Shown one piece after another: positions 22,896-31,654 of a stretch of DNA of 64,000 bases (position 1 is its first letter; every line of letters starts with the position of its first letter). The position numbers were made by a program, and so were the translations under genes. Under the pieces are notes generated by a model. The model saw only the letters and a program-made list of their open reading frames with translations, ran no database searches and had not been told where the DNA came from. The DNA is taken from assembly GCF_004345645.1 (NCBI RefSeq), contig NZ_SLWS01000009.1, positions 62,001-126,000 of the forward strand. Reading direction: 5' to 3'. This DNA is from Actinocrispum wychmicini (GTDB lineage Bacteria; Actinomycetota; Actinomycetes; Mycobacteriales; Pseudonocardiaceae).

Positions 22896-23582
22896 ATGGA
22901 GCAGCCGTTGCCACGCAAGCTGGTGGCCGAGTATCTCGGCAGCCTGCTGCTGGCCGCGCTGGTGATCGGGTCGGGCATCGCCGCGCAACGGCTCTCGCCC
23001 GGTGACACGGGCGTGCAGTTGCTGGAAAACGCGGCGGCCACCGCGGTGGGGTTGTTCGCGATCATCTTGATATTCGGCCCGGTCAGTGGCGCGCATTTCA
23101 ACCCGGTTGTGTCCTTTGTGGATGCCGCGTTCGGTGGTCTGCCGTGGCGGCACGCGTTCGCGTACATACCGGTACAGGTCGCCGGGTGTGTCAGTGGTGC
23201 GGTGCTGGCGAACCTGATGTTCGCCACCGCCACGGTCAGTATCAGCACCACACAGCGGGCCACGGCGGCGCACGGGCTGTCCGAGGTGGTCGCGACGGCG
23301 GGGTTGATCCTGGTGATCTTCGCACTGGTCCGCTCCGGGCGGGCGGATCGGGCGCCGGCCGCGGTGGGCGCCTACATCGGTGCGGCCTACTGGTTCACCA
23401 GCTCGACCAGCTTCGCCAATCCGGCGATCACCGTCGGGCGCATGTTCAGCGACACGTTCGCCGGTATCGCCCCGTCCTCAGCGCCGTTGTTCCTCGTGGC
23501 CCAGGTGGTCGGTGGCGGGCTGGCGGTGTTGCTCGTCCGCGTGCTCTACCCCCATAGTGCGCCGCGCCCCATCGGTCGGTGA
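22896..23582 (+). CDS. Aquaglyceroporin (AqpS-like, probable arsenite channel)
   Basis: 228 residues and six transmembrane helices of the MIP family. The first pore motif is GAHFNPVVS (NPV instead of NPA), the second SFANPAIT (canonical NPA with the following loop FANPAITVGR). ATG at 22896 is preceded by GAGGAG with 6-nt spacing. In several bacteria an aquaglyceroporin replaces the arsenite pump in ars operons: ArsC makes As(III), which leaves down its gradient. No ArsB or Acr3 gene is present in the window, matching that arrangement. Substrate assignment rests on context. Confidence 0.85.
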   Translation: MEQPLPRKLVAEYLGSLLLAALVIGSGIAAQRLSPGDTGVQLLENAAATAVGLFAIILIFGPVSGAHFNPVVSFVDAAFGGLPWRHAFAYIPVQVAGCVSGAVLANLMFATATVSISTTQRATAAHGLSEVVATAGLILVIFALVRSGRADRAPAAVGAYIGAAYWFTSSTSFANPAITVGRMFSDTFAGIAPSSAPLFLVAQVVGGGLAVLLVRVLYPHSAPRPIGR

Positions 23583-23635
23583 CCGCGGTGGCCTGGAGCA
23601 GCGTGAACACGCCAGCGGTGTCCGCGACATCCGCA

Positions 23636-24919
23636 TCAGGGCGCGGACAACGACACGTCCTGCACGCCACAGCATCCACCGGAGGACGCAGGCGAGGCGT
23701 CGAACAGGCCGGTGCCACCGCATACCCCGGTCTCGGGCAGCACCAACTCCACCCGCTCGGCGGCCTCCCGGTCGCCGGCCAACGCGGCGGCGATCGACCG
23801 GACCTGCTCGTACCCGGTCAACGCCAGGAACGTCGGTGCCCGCCCGTAGCTCTTCATCCCGGCCAGGAACACGTTCGGCTCCGGATGCGCCAACTCGCGG
23901 ACCCCATGCGGAGGGACCGTGCCGCACGAGTGGACATTCGGGTCGATCAACGGCGCCAGCCCCACCGGCGCCTGCAACGTCGCGTCCAGCGCCAGCCGGA
24001 TCTCCGACAGCCACGTGAGGTCCGGCCGGAACCCGGTCAGCACCACCACCTCGTCCACCGCCTCAACCCGTTCGCCGTCGGACGACACCAACGTCAACCG
24101 CTCGTCGCGTTCCACGGCGAACGTGCGGAATCCGGGCACCACCGCGATGTGTCCAGCCTCGACCGCGGCTTTCGCCCGCGATCCCAGCGCACCACGCGCC
24201 GGAAGCTGATCGGCGTCGCCACCACCGAACACCGCCGCGCCACGACGCAGCAGCCACGTGACACGCGTCGACGGATGCCGCTCCACCAACCCGGCGAACG
24301 CGACCAGCGCGGTCAACGCCGAATGACCGGCACCCGCGACCACCACATGCTTTCCCACGTACCGATCGGCCGCGTTCGGGATGCGATAGGTGATCCGATC
24401 CCCCGCGGCCTGTTCGCCGATCGCGGGCAGACCGTCGCCGCCCAACGGGTTCGGCGAGCCCCACGTCCCGGACGCGTCGATCACCGCCCGCGCGGTGACC
24501 CGCTCCTCGCCGGCCGCGGTGCGAACGTGCACGGTCAGCGGCTCGGCGTCCCGACCGGCGTCCACGACCCGGTCCCGGCCTCGGCGGGCCACCCCGACCA
24601 CCTCCGCGCCGAACCGCACCCGATCCCCCAACGCCTCGGCGAGCGGACGCAAGTACAGCCGCGCCCACTCGTCGCCAGTCGGGTAGTCCTCTCCGTTCGG
24701 AGGCCGCCAGCCAAGTGGTTCCAACAGCCTGCGCGCGGCCGGAGCAACCAGTTTGGACCACGGGGAGAACAACCGGACGTGGTGCCAGCGAGTCACGGCC
24801 GCGCCTGCGTGCTCGCCGCGTTCCAGCACCACCACCGGCAACCCGCGCTCCGCGACTTCCGCCGCCGCGGCCAGACCGACCGGCCCGGCACCCACCACGA
24901 CCACTGGCGACTCGGACAT
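23636..24919 (-). CDS. FAD/NAD(P)-dependent flavoprotein of the ars island (ArsO-like)
   Basis: 427 residues with two dinucleotide folds: VVVVGAGPVGLAAAAEVAE at residues 5-23 (FAD) and VVVAGAGHSALTALVAF mid-protein (NADPH). The layout resembles flavin monooxygenases and thioredoxin-reductase-like enzymes often placed in arsenic islands. The C terminus has cysteines (GVCGG, SGGCCGV) that could bind or exchange with a metalloid. ATG at 24919 follows GAGGTG. The gene diverges from the ArsR-ArsN fusion and converges with the aquaporin gene, so it has its own promoter under the ATCGAT operators. Function in arsenic chemistry is inferred from position. Confidence 0.7.
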   Translation of the reverse strand: MSESPVVVVGAGPVGLAAAAEVAERGLPVVVLERGEHAGAAVTRWHHVRLFSPWSKLVAPAARRLLEPLGWRPPNGEDYPTGDEWARLYLRPLAEALGDRVRFGAEVVGVARRGRDRVVDAGRDAEPLTVHVRTAAGEERVTARAVIDASGTWGSPNPLGGDGLPAIGEQAAGDRITYRIPNAADRYVGKHVVVAGAGHSALTALVAFAGLVERHPSTRVTWLLRRGAAVFGGGDADQLPARGALGSRAKAAVEAGHIAVVPGFRTFAVERDERLTLVSSDGERVEAVDEVVVLTGFRPDLTWLSEIRLALDATLQAPVGLAPLIDPNVHSCGTVPPHGVRELAHPEPNVFLAGMKSYGRAPTFLALTGYEQVRSIAAALAGDREAAERVELVLPETGVCGGTGLFDASPASSGGCCGVQDVSLSAP

Positions 24920-24935
24920 TTCGCACCTCGATTCC

Positions 24936-25009
24936 ATCGATACAGATCGATCAATGGAGCCAAGAGTATCGACCGCGCTCGATGAAGGCAACCATCGATT
25001 CCGATCGAT
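24936..25009. promoter_or_regulatory. Twin ATCGAT-N4-ATCGAT operators in the divergent ars promoter
   Basis: ATCGATACAGATCGAT (24936-24951) and ATCGATTCCGATCGAT (24994-25009) share the pattern ATCGAT-N4-ATCGAT. They start 58 bp apart, one next to each of the two divergent genes (starts 24919 and 25021). Two copies of a 16-bp dyad in this position are best explained as binding sites for the ArsR domain encoded at 25021, giving coordinate control of both transcripts. Confidence 0.65.
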
Positions 25010-25020
25010 ACACTGGCGGT

Positions 25021-25860
25021 ATGCCGATCGCGCTGCCCCGAGCCCAGGTCCTGCCAACCAGCGAGGCCACCACCTACGCCGAATGGTTCGCCTGCCTGGC
25101 CGAACCCGTCCGCGTCCGGCTCCTGCACGCGGTCGCCACCAGCCCCAAGGGCATCACCGTCGGCGCGCTCACCGAGATCCTCGGCACCAGCCAGTCCACC
25201 ACCTCACACCACATCCGCAAGCTGGCCGACGTCGGCTTCGTGCGGCTGCGCAAGGAGGGCACCGCCACCATCGTCACGGTCAACGAAGCCTGTTGCTCCG
25301 GCCTGCCGCACGCCGCCGACGCCGTCATGGGACTGCTCGCACCGCGCCCCTGCTGCCCGGACAACCTGCCCGCCGACGTCACCGTCCGCGCCCTCGAACC
25401 CCACGACTGGCCCGCGGTCCGCCGGATCTACGGCGAAGGCATCGCCACCGGGCTCGCCACCTTCGAAACCACCGTGCCCAGTCGGGCCAGCCTGGACGCC
25501 AGGTGGCTCCCCGGGCACCGCTGGGTCGCCGAGATCGGCGGCGAGGTGGTCGGCTGGACCGCCGCCAGCCCGGTGTCCACACGCGACTGCTACGACGGGG
25601 TCGCCGAGACCTCCGTCTACGTCGCCGACGGCCACCGCGGCCGAGGAGTCGGCAAAGCCCTGCTGCACAAGCAGGTCACCGCCGCCGACACCGCCGGGCT
25701 CTGGACCCTGCAGACGGCCATCTTCACCGAGAACCGGGCCAGCGTCGCCCTGCACCACGCGGCCGGCTACCGCACCGTCGGCATCCGCGAACGCATCGCC
25801 CAACTCAACGGCACCTGGCACGACACCATCCTGATCGAGCGCCGCACACCGGTGAACTAG
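25021..25860 (+). CDS. ArsR repressor fused to ArsN-type GNAT acetyltransferase
   Basis: 279 residues. Residues 1-95 are an ArsR winged helix (EPVRVRLLHAVATSPKGITV, SQSTTSHHIRKLADVGFVRL). A linker has two vicinal cysteine pairs (NEACCSG and RPCCPDN), good candidates for the As(III) site. Residues about 120-279 are an N-acetyltransferase of the phosphinothricin/ArsN type, with GRGVGKALLHKQ as the acetyl-CoA loop and ENRASVALHHAAGYR as the C-terminal motif. ArsN1 enzymes are known to acetylate the arsenical antibiotic arsinothricin. The fusion therefore could sense and inactivate an organoarsenical. The ATG at 25021 lies directly downstream of an ATCGAT dyad. Confidence 0.85.
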   Translation: MPIALPRAQVLPTSEATTYAEWFACLAEPVRVRLLHAVATSPKGITVGALTEILGTSQSTTSHHIRKLADVGFVRLRKEGTATIVTVNEACCSGLPHAADAVMGLLAPRPCCPDNLPADVTVRALEPHDWPAVRRIYGEGIATGLATFETTVPSRASLDARWLPGHRWVAEIGGEVVGWTAASPVSTRDCYDGVAETSVYVADGHRGRGVGKALLHKQVTAADTAGLWTLQTAIFTENRASVALHHAAGYRTVGIRERIAQLNGTWHDTILIERRTPVN

Positions 25861-26064
25861 CGGGCAACGCTCAATTGGTATGGACCACGTAGCCAACCTT
25901 GAAGTGTGACCGGTCGACGCCATGTCCGGTACCTCCCGAAAGCTCTAATCTTCGCTACCCAAGTAATGCCACGCTTCGCACGATCGGCCACACCCCGGAC
26001 GCGGAACCACACGCGTCCCGGCGCAGGGGTGGTCCGGCTTTCCCTGCCTTACAAGGAGCATCGG

Positions 26065-27816
26065 ATGAAGCACAAGATCCTGGGTGCGGCGGTCGCGGTC
26101 GCGGCCCTCGCCTGGGTGACCGCGTCCGCGGGGCCCGTGCTGGCAACCCAAGGCCAGCAACCCAGCGGCTCGACGGCCGTGGTGACGCTCGCACCCCCGA
26201 ACATCGACCCGGCCGCGATCCAGAGCCACCTGACCCAGCTCAACACCATCGCCAACAGCAACGGCGGCACCCGCCGCGCCGGCAGCGCCGGCTTCACCCA
26301 GTCGGTCGCGTACATCAAGGGCAAGCTCCAGGCGGCCGGCTACCAGGTCGCCGAGCAGCGGTGCACGACCTGCACCTTCGTGTCGAACAACCTGATCGCG
26401 GACTGGCCCGGCGGCGACGTCAACCAGACCATCATGTTCGGCGCGCACCTGGACAGCGTGTCGGCCGGTCCCGGCATCAACGACAACGGCTCGGGCTCCG
26501 CGACCCTGCTGGAGAACGCCCTGCAGCTCGCCGCGAACCACCCGACGATGACCAAGCACGTCCGGTTCGGCTGGTGGACCGACGAGGAACAGGGCCTCAA
26601 CGGCTCCGAGTTCTACGTCGGCCAACTGTCCGGCGCCCAGCGGACGGCGATCAAGGCGTACTACAACTTCGACATGGTGGCCTCCCCCAACGGCGGCTAC
26701 TTCATCAACAACATCAACTCCACGCAGTCGGCGCCGCTGCGTGACTACTGGCAGTCGCTGAACCTTCAGCCTGAGGAGGACGTCGAGGGTGTGGGCCGCT
26801 CCGACGACGCCTCCTTCTCGGCGGCGGGCATCCCGTCCTCCGGGTACGCCACGGGTGCGTCGGCCATCAAGTCCAGCGCCCAGCAGCGCAAGTGGGGCGG
26901 CACGGCCAATGCCTCCTACGACTCGTGCTACCACAGAAGTTGCGACACGACGAGCAACATCAACGTCACCGCGTTGGACCGCTCGGCGGACGGCGTCGCG
27001 ATCACCATCTGGAAACTCGCGGTCAGCGACACCCCGCAGAACGACTTCTCGGTGTCGCTGAACCCGACGTCCGGCACGGTCAAGGCCGGCACCACCGGCA
27101 CGTTCACCGTGAACACGGCGACCACGTCCGGTTCCCGACAGAACATCACGCTGTCCGCGTCGGGCCTGCCCAACGGCGTCAACGTCACGTTCAATCCGCC
27201 GACCATCCCGACCGACAGTTCGTCCACGGCGACGGTCACGGTCAGCCCGTCGGCGCCGGCCGGCACGTCAGTGTTCACGGTGACGGGCACGGGCTCCGTC
27301 GTGCACTCGGCGAACTTCGCCCTGACCGTCACCACCGACACGCCCGGCCCCGACTTCTCGCTGTCGCTGAACCCGTCCTCGGGTTCGGTCCAGGCCGGCA
27401 ATTCGGGCACCTTCACGGTGAACACGGCGACCACGTCCGGCTCGCCGCAGAACGTCGCACTGTCGGCGTCCGGCGCACCCAACGGTGTCAGCGTCTCGTT
27501 CAACCCGGCGACCGTGCAGTCTGGTTCGTCGGCCACGGCGACGGTCGCGGTCGGCGCGACGGTGGCGGCGGGCACCTACACGCTCACCGTCACGGGCACC
27601 GGCTCGGTGACCCGGTCGGCGACGTACACGTTGACCGTGACCGGCGGTAACACCGGCTGCAACGGCACTGCGGAGTGGATCGCCACGACGGCCTACGTGC
27701 CGAACGACGTGGTCTCGCACAACGGTCACAAGTGGAAGTCCACCTGGTACTCGACCGGTGCGGAGCCGGGCGCGCCGAGTTCGTGGGCGGTCTGGCAGGA
27801 CCAGGGCGTCTGCTGA
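26065..27816 (+). CDS. Secreted M28 aminopeptidase with Ig-like repeats and chitin-binding-type C terminus
   Basis: 583 residues. A signal peptide (1-28, ending GPVLA) precedes an M28 catalytic domain with the zinc ligands in GAHLDS (H128, D130), INDNGSG, WTDEEQG (metal and general-base Glu pair), NFDMV and CYHRS. This is the Streptomyces griseus aminopeptidase arrangement, releasing N-terminal residues from peptides. Two roughly 90-residue beta-sandwich repeats follow, each beginning DFS-x-SLNP and containing AGTYTLTVTGTGS-like ends. The last 50 residues (CNGTAEWIATTAYVPNDVV, then HNGHKWKS) are a carbohydrate-binding module of the CBM5/12 type. ATG at 26065 has AAGGAG six bases upstream. A strong terminator follows. 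Confidence 0.92.
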   Translation: MKHKILGAAVAVAALAWVTASAGPVLATQGQQPSGSTAVVTLAPPNIDPAAIQSHLTQLNTIANSNGGTRRAGSAGFTQSVAYIKGKLQAAGYQVAEQRCTTCTFVSNNLIADWPGGDVNQTIMFGAHLDSVSAGPGINDNGSGSATLLENALQLAANHPTMTKHVRFGWWTDEEQGLNGSEFYVGQLSGAQRTAIKAYYNFDMVASPNGGYFINNINSTQSAPLRDYWQSLNLQPEEDVEGVGRSDDASFSAAGIPSSGYATGASAIKSSAQQRKWGGTANASYDSCYHRSCDTTSNINVTALDRSADGVAITIWKLAVSDTPQNDFSVSLNPTSGTVKAGTTGTFTVNTATTSGSRQNITLSASGLPNGVNVTFNPPTIPTDSSSTATVTVSPSAPAGTSVFTVTGTGSVVHSANFALTVTTDTPGPDFSLSLNPSSGSVQAGNSGTFTVNTATTSGSPQNVALSASGAPNGVSVSFNPATVQSGSSATATVAVGATVAAGTYTLTVTGTGSVTRSATYTLTVTGGNTGCNGTAEWIATTAYVPNDVVSHNGHKWKSTWYSTGAEPGAPSSWAVWQDQGVC

Positions 27817-27829
27817 TCCGATGTGCCAG

Positions 27830-27871
27830 GGCGGCTGCCGGTGAACCCGACCGGCAGCCGCCCGCGTTTTC
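27830..27871 (+). terminator. Rho-independent terminator after the M28 peptidase
   Basis: GGGCGGCTGCCGGT and ACCGGCAGCCGCCC form a perfect 14-bp stem with a 7-nt loop (27830-27864), followed by GCGTTTT. It begins 14 bp after the stop codon of the M28 gene and precedes the co-oriented GNAT gene, isolating the two transcripts. Confidence 0.9.
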
Positions 27872-27912
27872 CCACCGAGCGGGCGGCGAAGCGGTCGGGC
27901 AGGCTGCCGGGT

Positions 27913-28452
27913 ATGACGGACCGACAACCGACCCCGATGCGGCTGGATCACCTGGCGGACGTGCTGGACCTGGGCAGGCGCGTGTTCGACGTGTCCGCCA
28001 TGCCCTACACGTCCTGGTCGCTGTCCAGCGTGGCCCTGCATCTGGACGCGCAGCCCGGCGCGTGCTGGGTCGTCGAGCACGACGGCCGGGTGGTCGCGTT
28101 CGTCCTGGGTTCGCTGTCCTATGACGAGCGGGAGGACTGGGGCTACGTCGAGTGGATCGCCGTACACCCCGATCACCAGGGCCAGGGCCTGGCGAAGGTC
28201 CTGCTGGAACGGTCGTGCGGGGACCTGTTCGCCGCGGGCGCCACCAGGATCGTGACCGACGTGGAGCAGAGCAACTCCGCCTCGGCAGGGCTCATGCGGC
28301 GCAACGGGTTCACCGACAGCGTGACAGTGACCCTGTTCATCCGGCACGCACCAGACCCGCATACCGGCCGGGCCGTGCGCACCGCGACAGCGACCAGCGA
28401 CCCGGCGAAGACCAGGTTGCACCGAGCGGGCCGCACCCGGGTGCAACCGTGA
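27913..28452 (+). CDS. GNAT-family N-acetyltransferase
   Basis: 179 residues with a single GNAT domain: DWGYVEWIAVHPDHQGQGLA is strand beta-4 plus the pyrophosphate-binding loop (Q/R-x-x-G-x-A form), and SNSASAGLMRRNGF matches the later N-A-x-x-x-Y/F motif. The last 30 residues are basic and probably disordered. The frame is open from the terminator region, but the ATG at 27913 begins at the domain edge. Alone between two terminators or promoters, it gives no clue to its acceptor substrate. Confidence 0.82.
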   Translation: MTDRQPTPMRLDHLADVLDLGRRVFDVSAMPYTSWSLSSVALHLDAQPGACWVVEHDGRVVAFVLGSLSYDEREDWGYVEWIAVHPDHQGQGLAKVLLERSCGDLFAAGATRIVTDVEQSNSASAGLMRRNGFTDSVTVTLFIRHAPDPHTGRAVRTATATSDPAKTRLHRAGRTRVQP

Positions 28453-28606
28453 CGAATTCCTCGGTCACGGACCGCACCGATCACAGAAGCCGTTGCCCGG
28501 CTGGGTGACAGGACACCCGACCGTGCGGTGAATTTTGCACGAATTAGGTCGTGTCAGGGTGACGCTGAACACGCTACGTCCCCGTTCCCCACCGAGGAGG
28601 TTGTGC

Positions 28607-29635
28607 GTGTTCACCAAATCCTGGCAGGCTGCCGGCGTCACGCTGGCGGCCGGCGTGCTCGTGCTCGGTGCCACACCGGCACTGGCGACAACGACCATGA
28701 ACACCGTTCCGGTCACCGTGACAACGCAGACGCAGTACCGGCTCGGCGAGCCGATCGGCGTCACCTTCGAGTTGCACAACCCGACTGGGCAGGACCACTC
28801 CCTGCTGGTCTGGGACACTCCGATGGAGCGCTGGAACGGTGAGGTCGGACGCTACGTGAAGGTCGCGCAGGGCAACCGCGAACTGGCCTACCAGGGCCGC
28901 GTGGTCCGGCGGGCCGCAACACCGGACGCCCGGTCGTACCGAACGGTCCACGCCGGTGAGACCGTGCGCGAGACGGTCGACCTGTCCACCGCGTTCGCGT
29001 TCACCGAGCCCGGCACCTACACCGTCACTCTCGACTCCCAGGGCCTGGACGCCGCCGCGGCGACGTTCGAGGTGCTGCCGGGCGGCCAGCCACGTCTGAC
29101 GACCGGCGCCCAGGTCCGCCAGGACGACACGAAAGCGGCCCTGAAGGCGAAGTTCAAGCACATGTCCGACAGCCAGGAACGGGCGGTCCGCAAGGCGATC
29201 CCGAAGGCGGACGACTACGTCGACAGGGCCCTCGACGTGCTGCACGACGATCCCAAGTCGAACCGCTACCAGAAGTGGTTCGGCAAGTGGACCGAGAAGA
29301 GGTACGACAAGGTCACGTCCGTCTTCCGGCGGATCGACCACGACTCGGACGACATCACCTACGACGGCGACTGCCGCGAAGACGCCCTGGCCTACGTCCG
29401 CGCCGACGATCCGGACCACATCTGGCTCTGCCCGGACTACTGGGACATCCCGCTCACCGGTGTCGGCTCCCAGGCCGGCACGCTCGTGCACGAGGAGAGC
29501 CACTTCGACGTCAACGGCGGCACGAAGGACTACGCCTACGGCACAGAAGACTGCAAGGACCTGGCCAAGGACGACCCGAACAAGGCCGTCGCGAACGCCG
29601 ACAGCTACGCGTTCTTCGTCGAGACGTTCGACTGA
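28607..29635 (+). CDS. Secreted M35-type aspzincin (peptidyl-Lys metalloendopeptidase-like)
   Basis: 342 residues. The signal peptide (MFTKSWQAAGVTLAAGVLV to PALA) is followed by an N-terminal beta-sandwich of about 140 residues with no named function, then a catalytic domain with HEESHFDV (H295, E296, H299) and GTKDYAYG. HExxH followed by GTxDxxYG is the aspzincin signature in which an Asp is the third zinc ligand. Cysteines (DGDCRED, LWLCPDY-like, EDCKD) are consistent with disulfides. The GTG at 28607 has GAGGAGG with a 6-nt spacer; the longer frame upstream has no ribosome site. The last 31 bp overlap the convergent PLP gene. Confidence 0.85.
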   Translation: MFTKSWQAAGVTLAAGVLVLGATPALATTTMNTVPVTVTTQTQYRLGEPIGVTFELHNPTGQDHSLLVWDTPMERWNGEVGRYVKVAQGNRELAYQGRVVRRAATPDARSYRTVHAGETVRETVDLSTAFAFTEPGTYTVTLDSQGLDAAAATFEVLPGGQPRLTTGAQVRQDDTKAALKAKFKHMSDSQERAVRKAIPKADDYVDRALDVLHDDPKSNRYQKWFGKWTEKRYDKVTSVFRRIDHDSDDITYDGDCREDALAYVRADDPDHIWLCPDYWDIPLTGVGSQAGTLVHEESHFDVNGGTKDYAYGTEDCKDLAKDDPNKAVANADSYAFFVETFD

Positions 29636-30834
29636 TCCCGCGGACCGTGGCGGACGGACGAGCTCATCTCGTCCGTCCGCACCGCGGCCAGCGCCCGGTC
29701 GAGGTCCGCGATCAGGTCCACTTCGGACTCCAGACCGACCGCGTAGCGGACCAGCCCGGCCGGCACCCCGGCCGCGGCCAACTGCTGCTCGGTGAGTTCC
29801 TGTTCCCACATCGCGGCGGGACGGACCACAGTGGACCGGAACCCGCCGAGGCTCGACGAGCGCACCGGCAGACCGAGACCGTCGATGAACCGCTCGGCGG
29901 CCGGCGCTCCGCCCCGCAGTTCCAGACTCATCAGGCCACCGAAACCGGTCATCTGCCGTACCGCCAGGTCATGCTGCGGATGGCTGGCCAGGCCCGGGTA
30001 GTTGACCTGCCGCACCGCGGGATGCTCAGCAAGGAACCGGGCCACGGCCTGTGCGGTGGCGTTCTGCCGTTGTACCCGCATCGCCAGGGTCCGCAGGCCG
30101 CGCAACGCGAGCCACGCGTCGAACGGTCCGATCACCGAACCCGCCATGGTGTGGGTCCGCCAGATCCGGTCGATCAGTTCCCGACGGCCCAGCACGATCC
30201 CGGCCAACACGTCCGCGTGCCCGGACACGGCTTTGGTCACACTGTGCATGACCAGGTCCACGCCCAACTCGACCAGCCGGTGGTTGACCGGTGTGGCCAC
30301 TGTGTTGTCCGCGAACGTCAGGATGCCGCGGTCCTGGGCGATGGCGGTGACCGCCTGGATGTCGGTCAGCCGCAGCAGCGGATTGCTCGGCGTCTCCAGC
30401 ATGACCAGCTTCGTGCGCGGCCCGATGGCGCGCTCGAACGCGGCCACATCGGTCTGGTCGACCAGGGTGACCTCGATGCCGAGCCGCGGCGCCAGATCCT
30501 GCAACAGGCTCAACGTGCCGCCGTACATGCTCTGCTGGGCGACGACATGGTCACCGGCACCGACCAGAGCCAGCAGGGTGGTGGTGACCGCGCCCATACC
30601 GGACGCGGTGGCCAGACCGGCCTCCGCGCCCTCGGCGGCCGCCATCACCTGTTCCAGCCGCGCCTGCGACGGGTTGCCGAAACGGCGGTAGAACCGGTCG
30701 TGCCGGCCGCTGTTCATCGAGGTGAACTCGTCGGCCGACTCGGCCGCGAAGTTCGCCACCTGGTAGATCGGCGGCGCCAACGCCGCCTCGGCCGGATCGG
30801 CGTCCGCGTGCGCCAGGAGCGTCGCAAGGTCCAT
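29605..30834 (-). CDS. Cystathionine gamma-lyase/methionine gamma-lyase-type PLP enzyme
   Basis: About 409 residues of the Cys/Met-metabolism PLP family. The Schiff-base lysine is in DLVMHSVTKAVSGHAD; other signatures are YRRFGNPSQARLE, ASGMGAVTTTLLAL, ETPSNPLLRLTD, ADNTVATPVNHR and RSSSLGGFRSTVVRPA. Members catalyse gamma- or beta-elimination, or replacement, at sulfur amino acids; lyase versus synthase cannot be decided. ATG at 30834 is chosen; an in-frame GTG at 30888 is possible. The C-terminal 15 residues after the core run through a strong hairpin and overlap the M35 gene, so the original stop may have been lost. Confidence 0.85.
   Translation of the reverse strand: MDLATLLAHADADPAEAALAPPIYQVANFAAESADEFTSMNSGRHDRFYRRFGNPSQARLEQVMAAAEGAEAGLATASGMGAVTTTLLALVGAGDHVVAQQSMYGGTLSLLQDLAPRLGIEVTLVDQTDVAAFERAIGPRTKLVMLETPSNPLLRLTDIQAVTAIAQDRGILTFADNTVATPVNHRLVELGVDLVMHSVTKAVSGHADVLAGIVLGRRELIDRIWRTHTMAGSVIGPFDAWLALRGLRTLAMRVQRQNATAQAVARFLAEHPAVRQVNYPGLASHPQHDLAVRQMTGFGGLMSLELRGGAPAAERFIDGLGLPVRSSSLGGFRSTVVRPAAMWEQELTEQQLAAAGVPAGLVRYAVGLESEVDLIADLDRALAAVRTDEMSSSVRHGPRDQSNVSTKNA
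29650..29680. terminator. Bidirectional hairpin between convergent M35 and PLP genes
   Basis: GCGGACGGACGAG and CTCGTCCGTCCGC form a perfect 13-bp stem with a 5-nt loop. It lies 15 bp after the M35 stop codon and inside the 3' end of the convergent PLP gene. No U-tract follows on either strand, as is common for actinobacterial hairpin terminators. It could stop the plus-strand transcript before it runs antisense into the PLP gene. Confidence 0.65.
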
Positions 30835-30906
30835 GGAGATATCCACACGTTCAGCATGGCCACCATGGGACTGGTATTCGATATCCACTTCGTGCGGGAT
30901 TGGATA

Positions 30907-31581
30907 CTAGGCGCCCCAGCGGGACGCGGCGGCGGCGGCCTCCACACCTGTGGTGTACGGCGGGGTCGAGCGTTCCCGGACCAGGCCGGCGGCGAGCGAG
31001 TAGGCCGGCGCCTTCTCCGGGCGGCGACGGGCTTGCGCGACGATCTCGTCGCTCAGGGCGGTCGCCATCGCCAGCCGTGGGTAGGCGCGGTGGATCTCCG
31101 CTCCCTCGGCGTTGGTGACGAACTCGCGGTGGTCGCCGAAGCCGAAGTCGACGCCGATCCCGAGGTGAGTGAGTTCGGTAAGCAGGGCGCGGCGGTGGGC
31201 GATGCCGCCGGAGGAATGCAGTGCGATGGCCTCCCACACCGCGTCGACGTCCGCGGCCGCCATGCCGGCCTCGGTGAGGAATTCCGCCGCGACGTCGGCG
31301 CCGTCGACCTCGAAGCGTTGATGGCGGTCCCCTCGCTCGGTCAACCCGACGTCGTGCAGCACACAGGCGTGGAACAACAGGTCTGGCGCCAGGTCACGGC
31401 CCAGGTCGACACCGCGGTGCCGGGCCAGCAGCCGCGCGAACAGCCAGCTGCGGACGCTGTGGTTGGCGATGGCGGCACTTTCCGTGCTCGTGACGAGGTC
31501 GATGGTGGCCTGGACCAATGGCGAGTCGGGAAACACCAGCACATCGCCTGACGTGCCGTTCGGGAGTTCAGTCGGGTTCAC
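30907..31581 (-). CDS. HD-domain phosphohydrolase-like protein
   Basis: About 224 residues with a helical HD fold. HSVRSWLFARLLA carries the first His, LLFHACVLHDVGL the His-Asp doublet, and EAIALHSSGG a later His, the usual metal ligands of HD enzymes. Members of this subfamily are often annotated as cyanamide-hydratase-like or phosphohydrolases; substrate is open. The GTG at 31581 (VNPTELPNG) was preferred to 31656, because the latter would overlap the divergent regulator gene. The gene runs in the same direction as the PLP enzyme 72 bp downstream and may share its transcript. Confidence 0.75.
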   Translation of the reverse strand: MNPTELPNGTSGDVLVFPDSPLVQATIDLVTSTESAAIANHSVRSWLFARLLARHRGVDLGRDLAPDLLFHACVLHDVGLTERGDRHQRFEVDGADVAAEFLTEAGMAAADVDAVWEAIALHSSGGIAHRRALLTELTHLGIGVDFGFGDHREFVTNAEGAEIHRAYPRLAMATALSDEIVAQARRRPEKAPAYSLAAGLVRERSTPPYTTGVEAAAAASRWGA

Positions 31582-31654
31582 CGGGCCAAGCCTGGTGGAC
31601 GCGGCCAGGACGCGACAATGGCTGGATTGACACCTTCCCTTAGGATTCCGCCAC

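Noticed and set aside
29275..31551. 758-codon plus-strand frame over the PLP and HD genes
   Set aside because: Antisense to two recognisable genes, with shadow-type composition.
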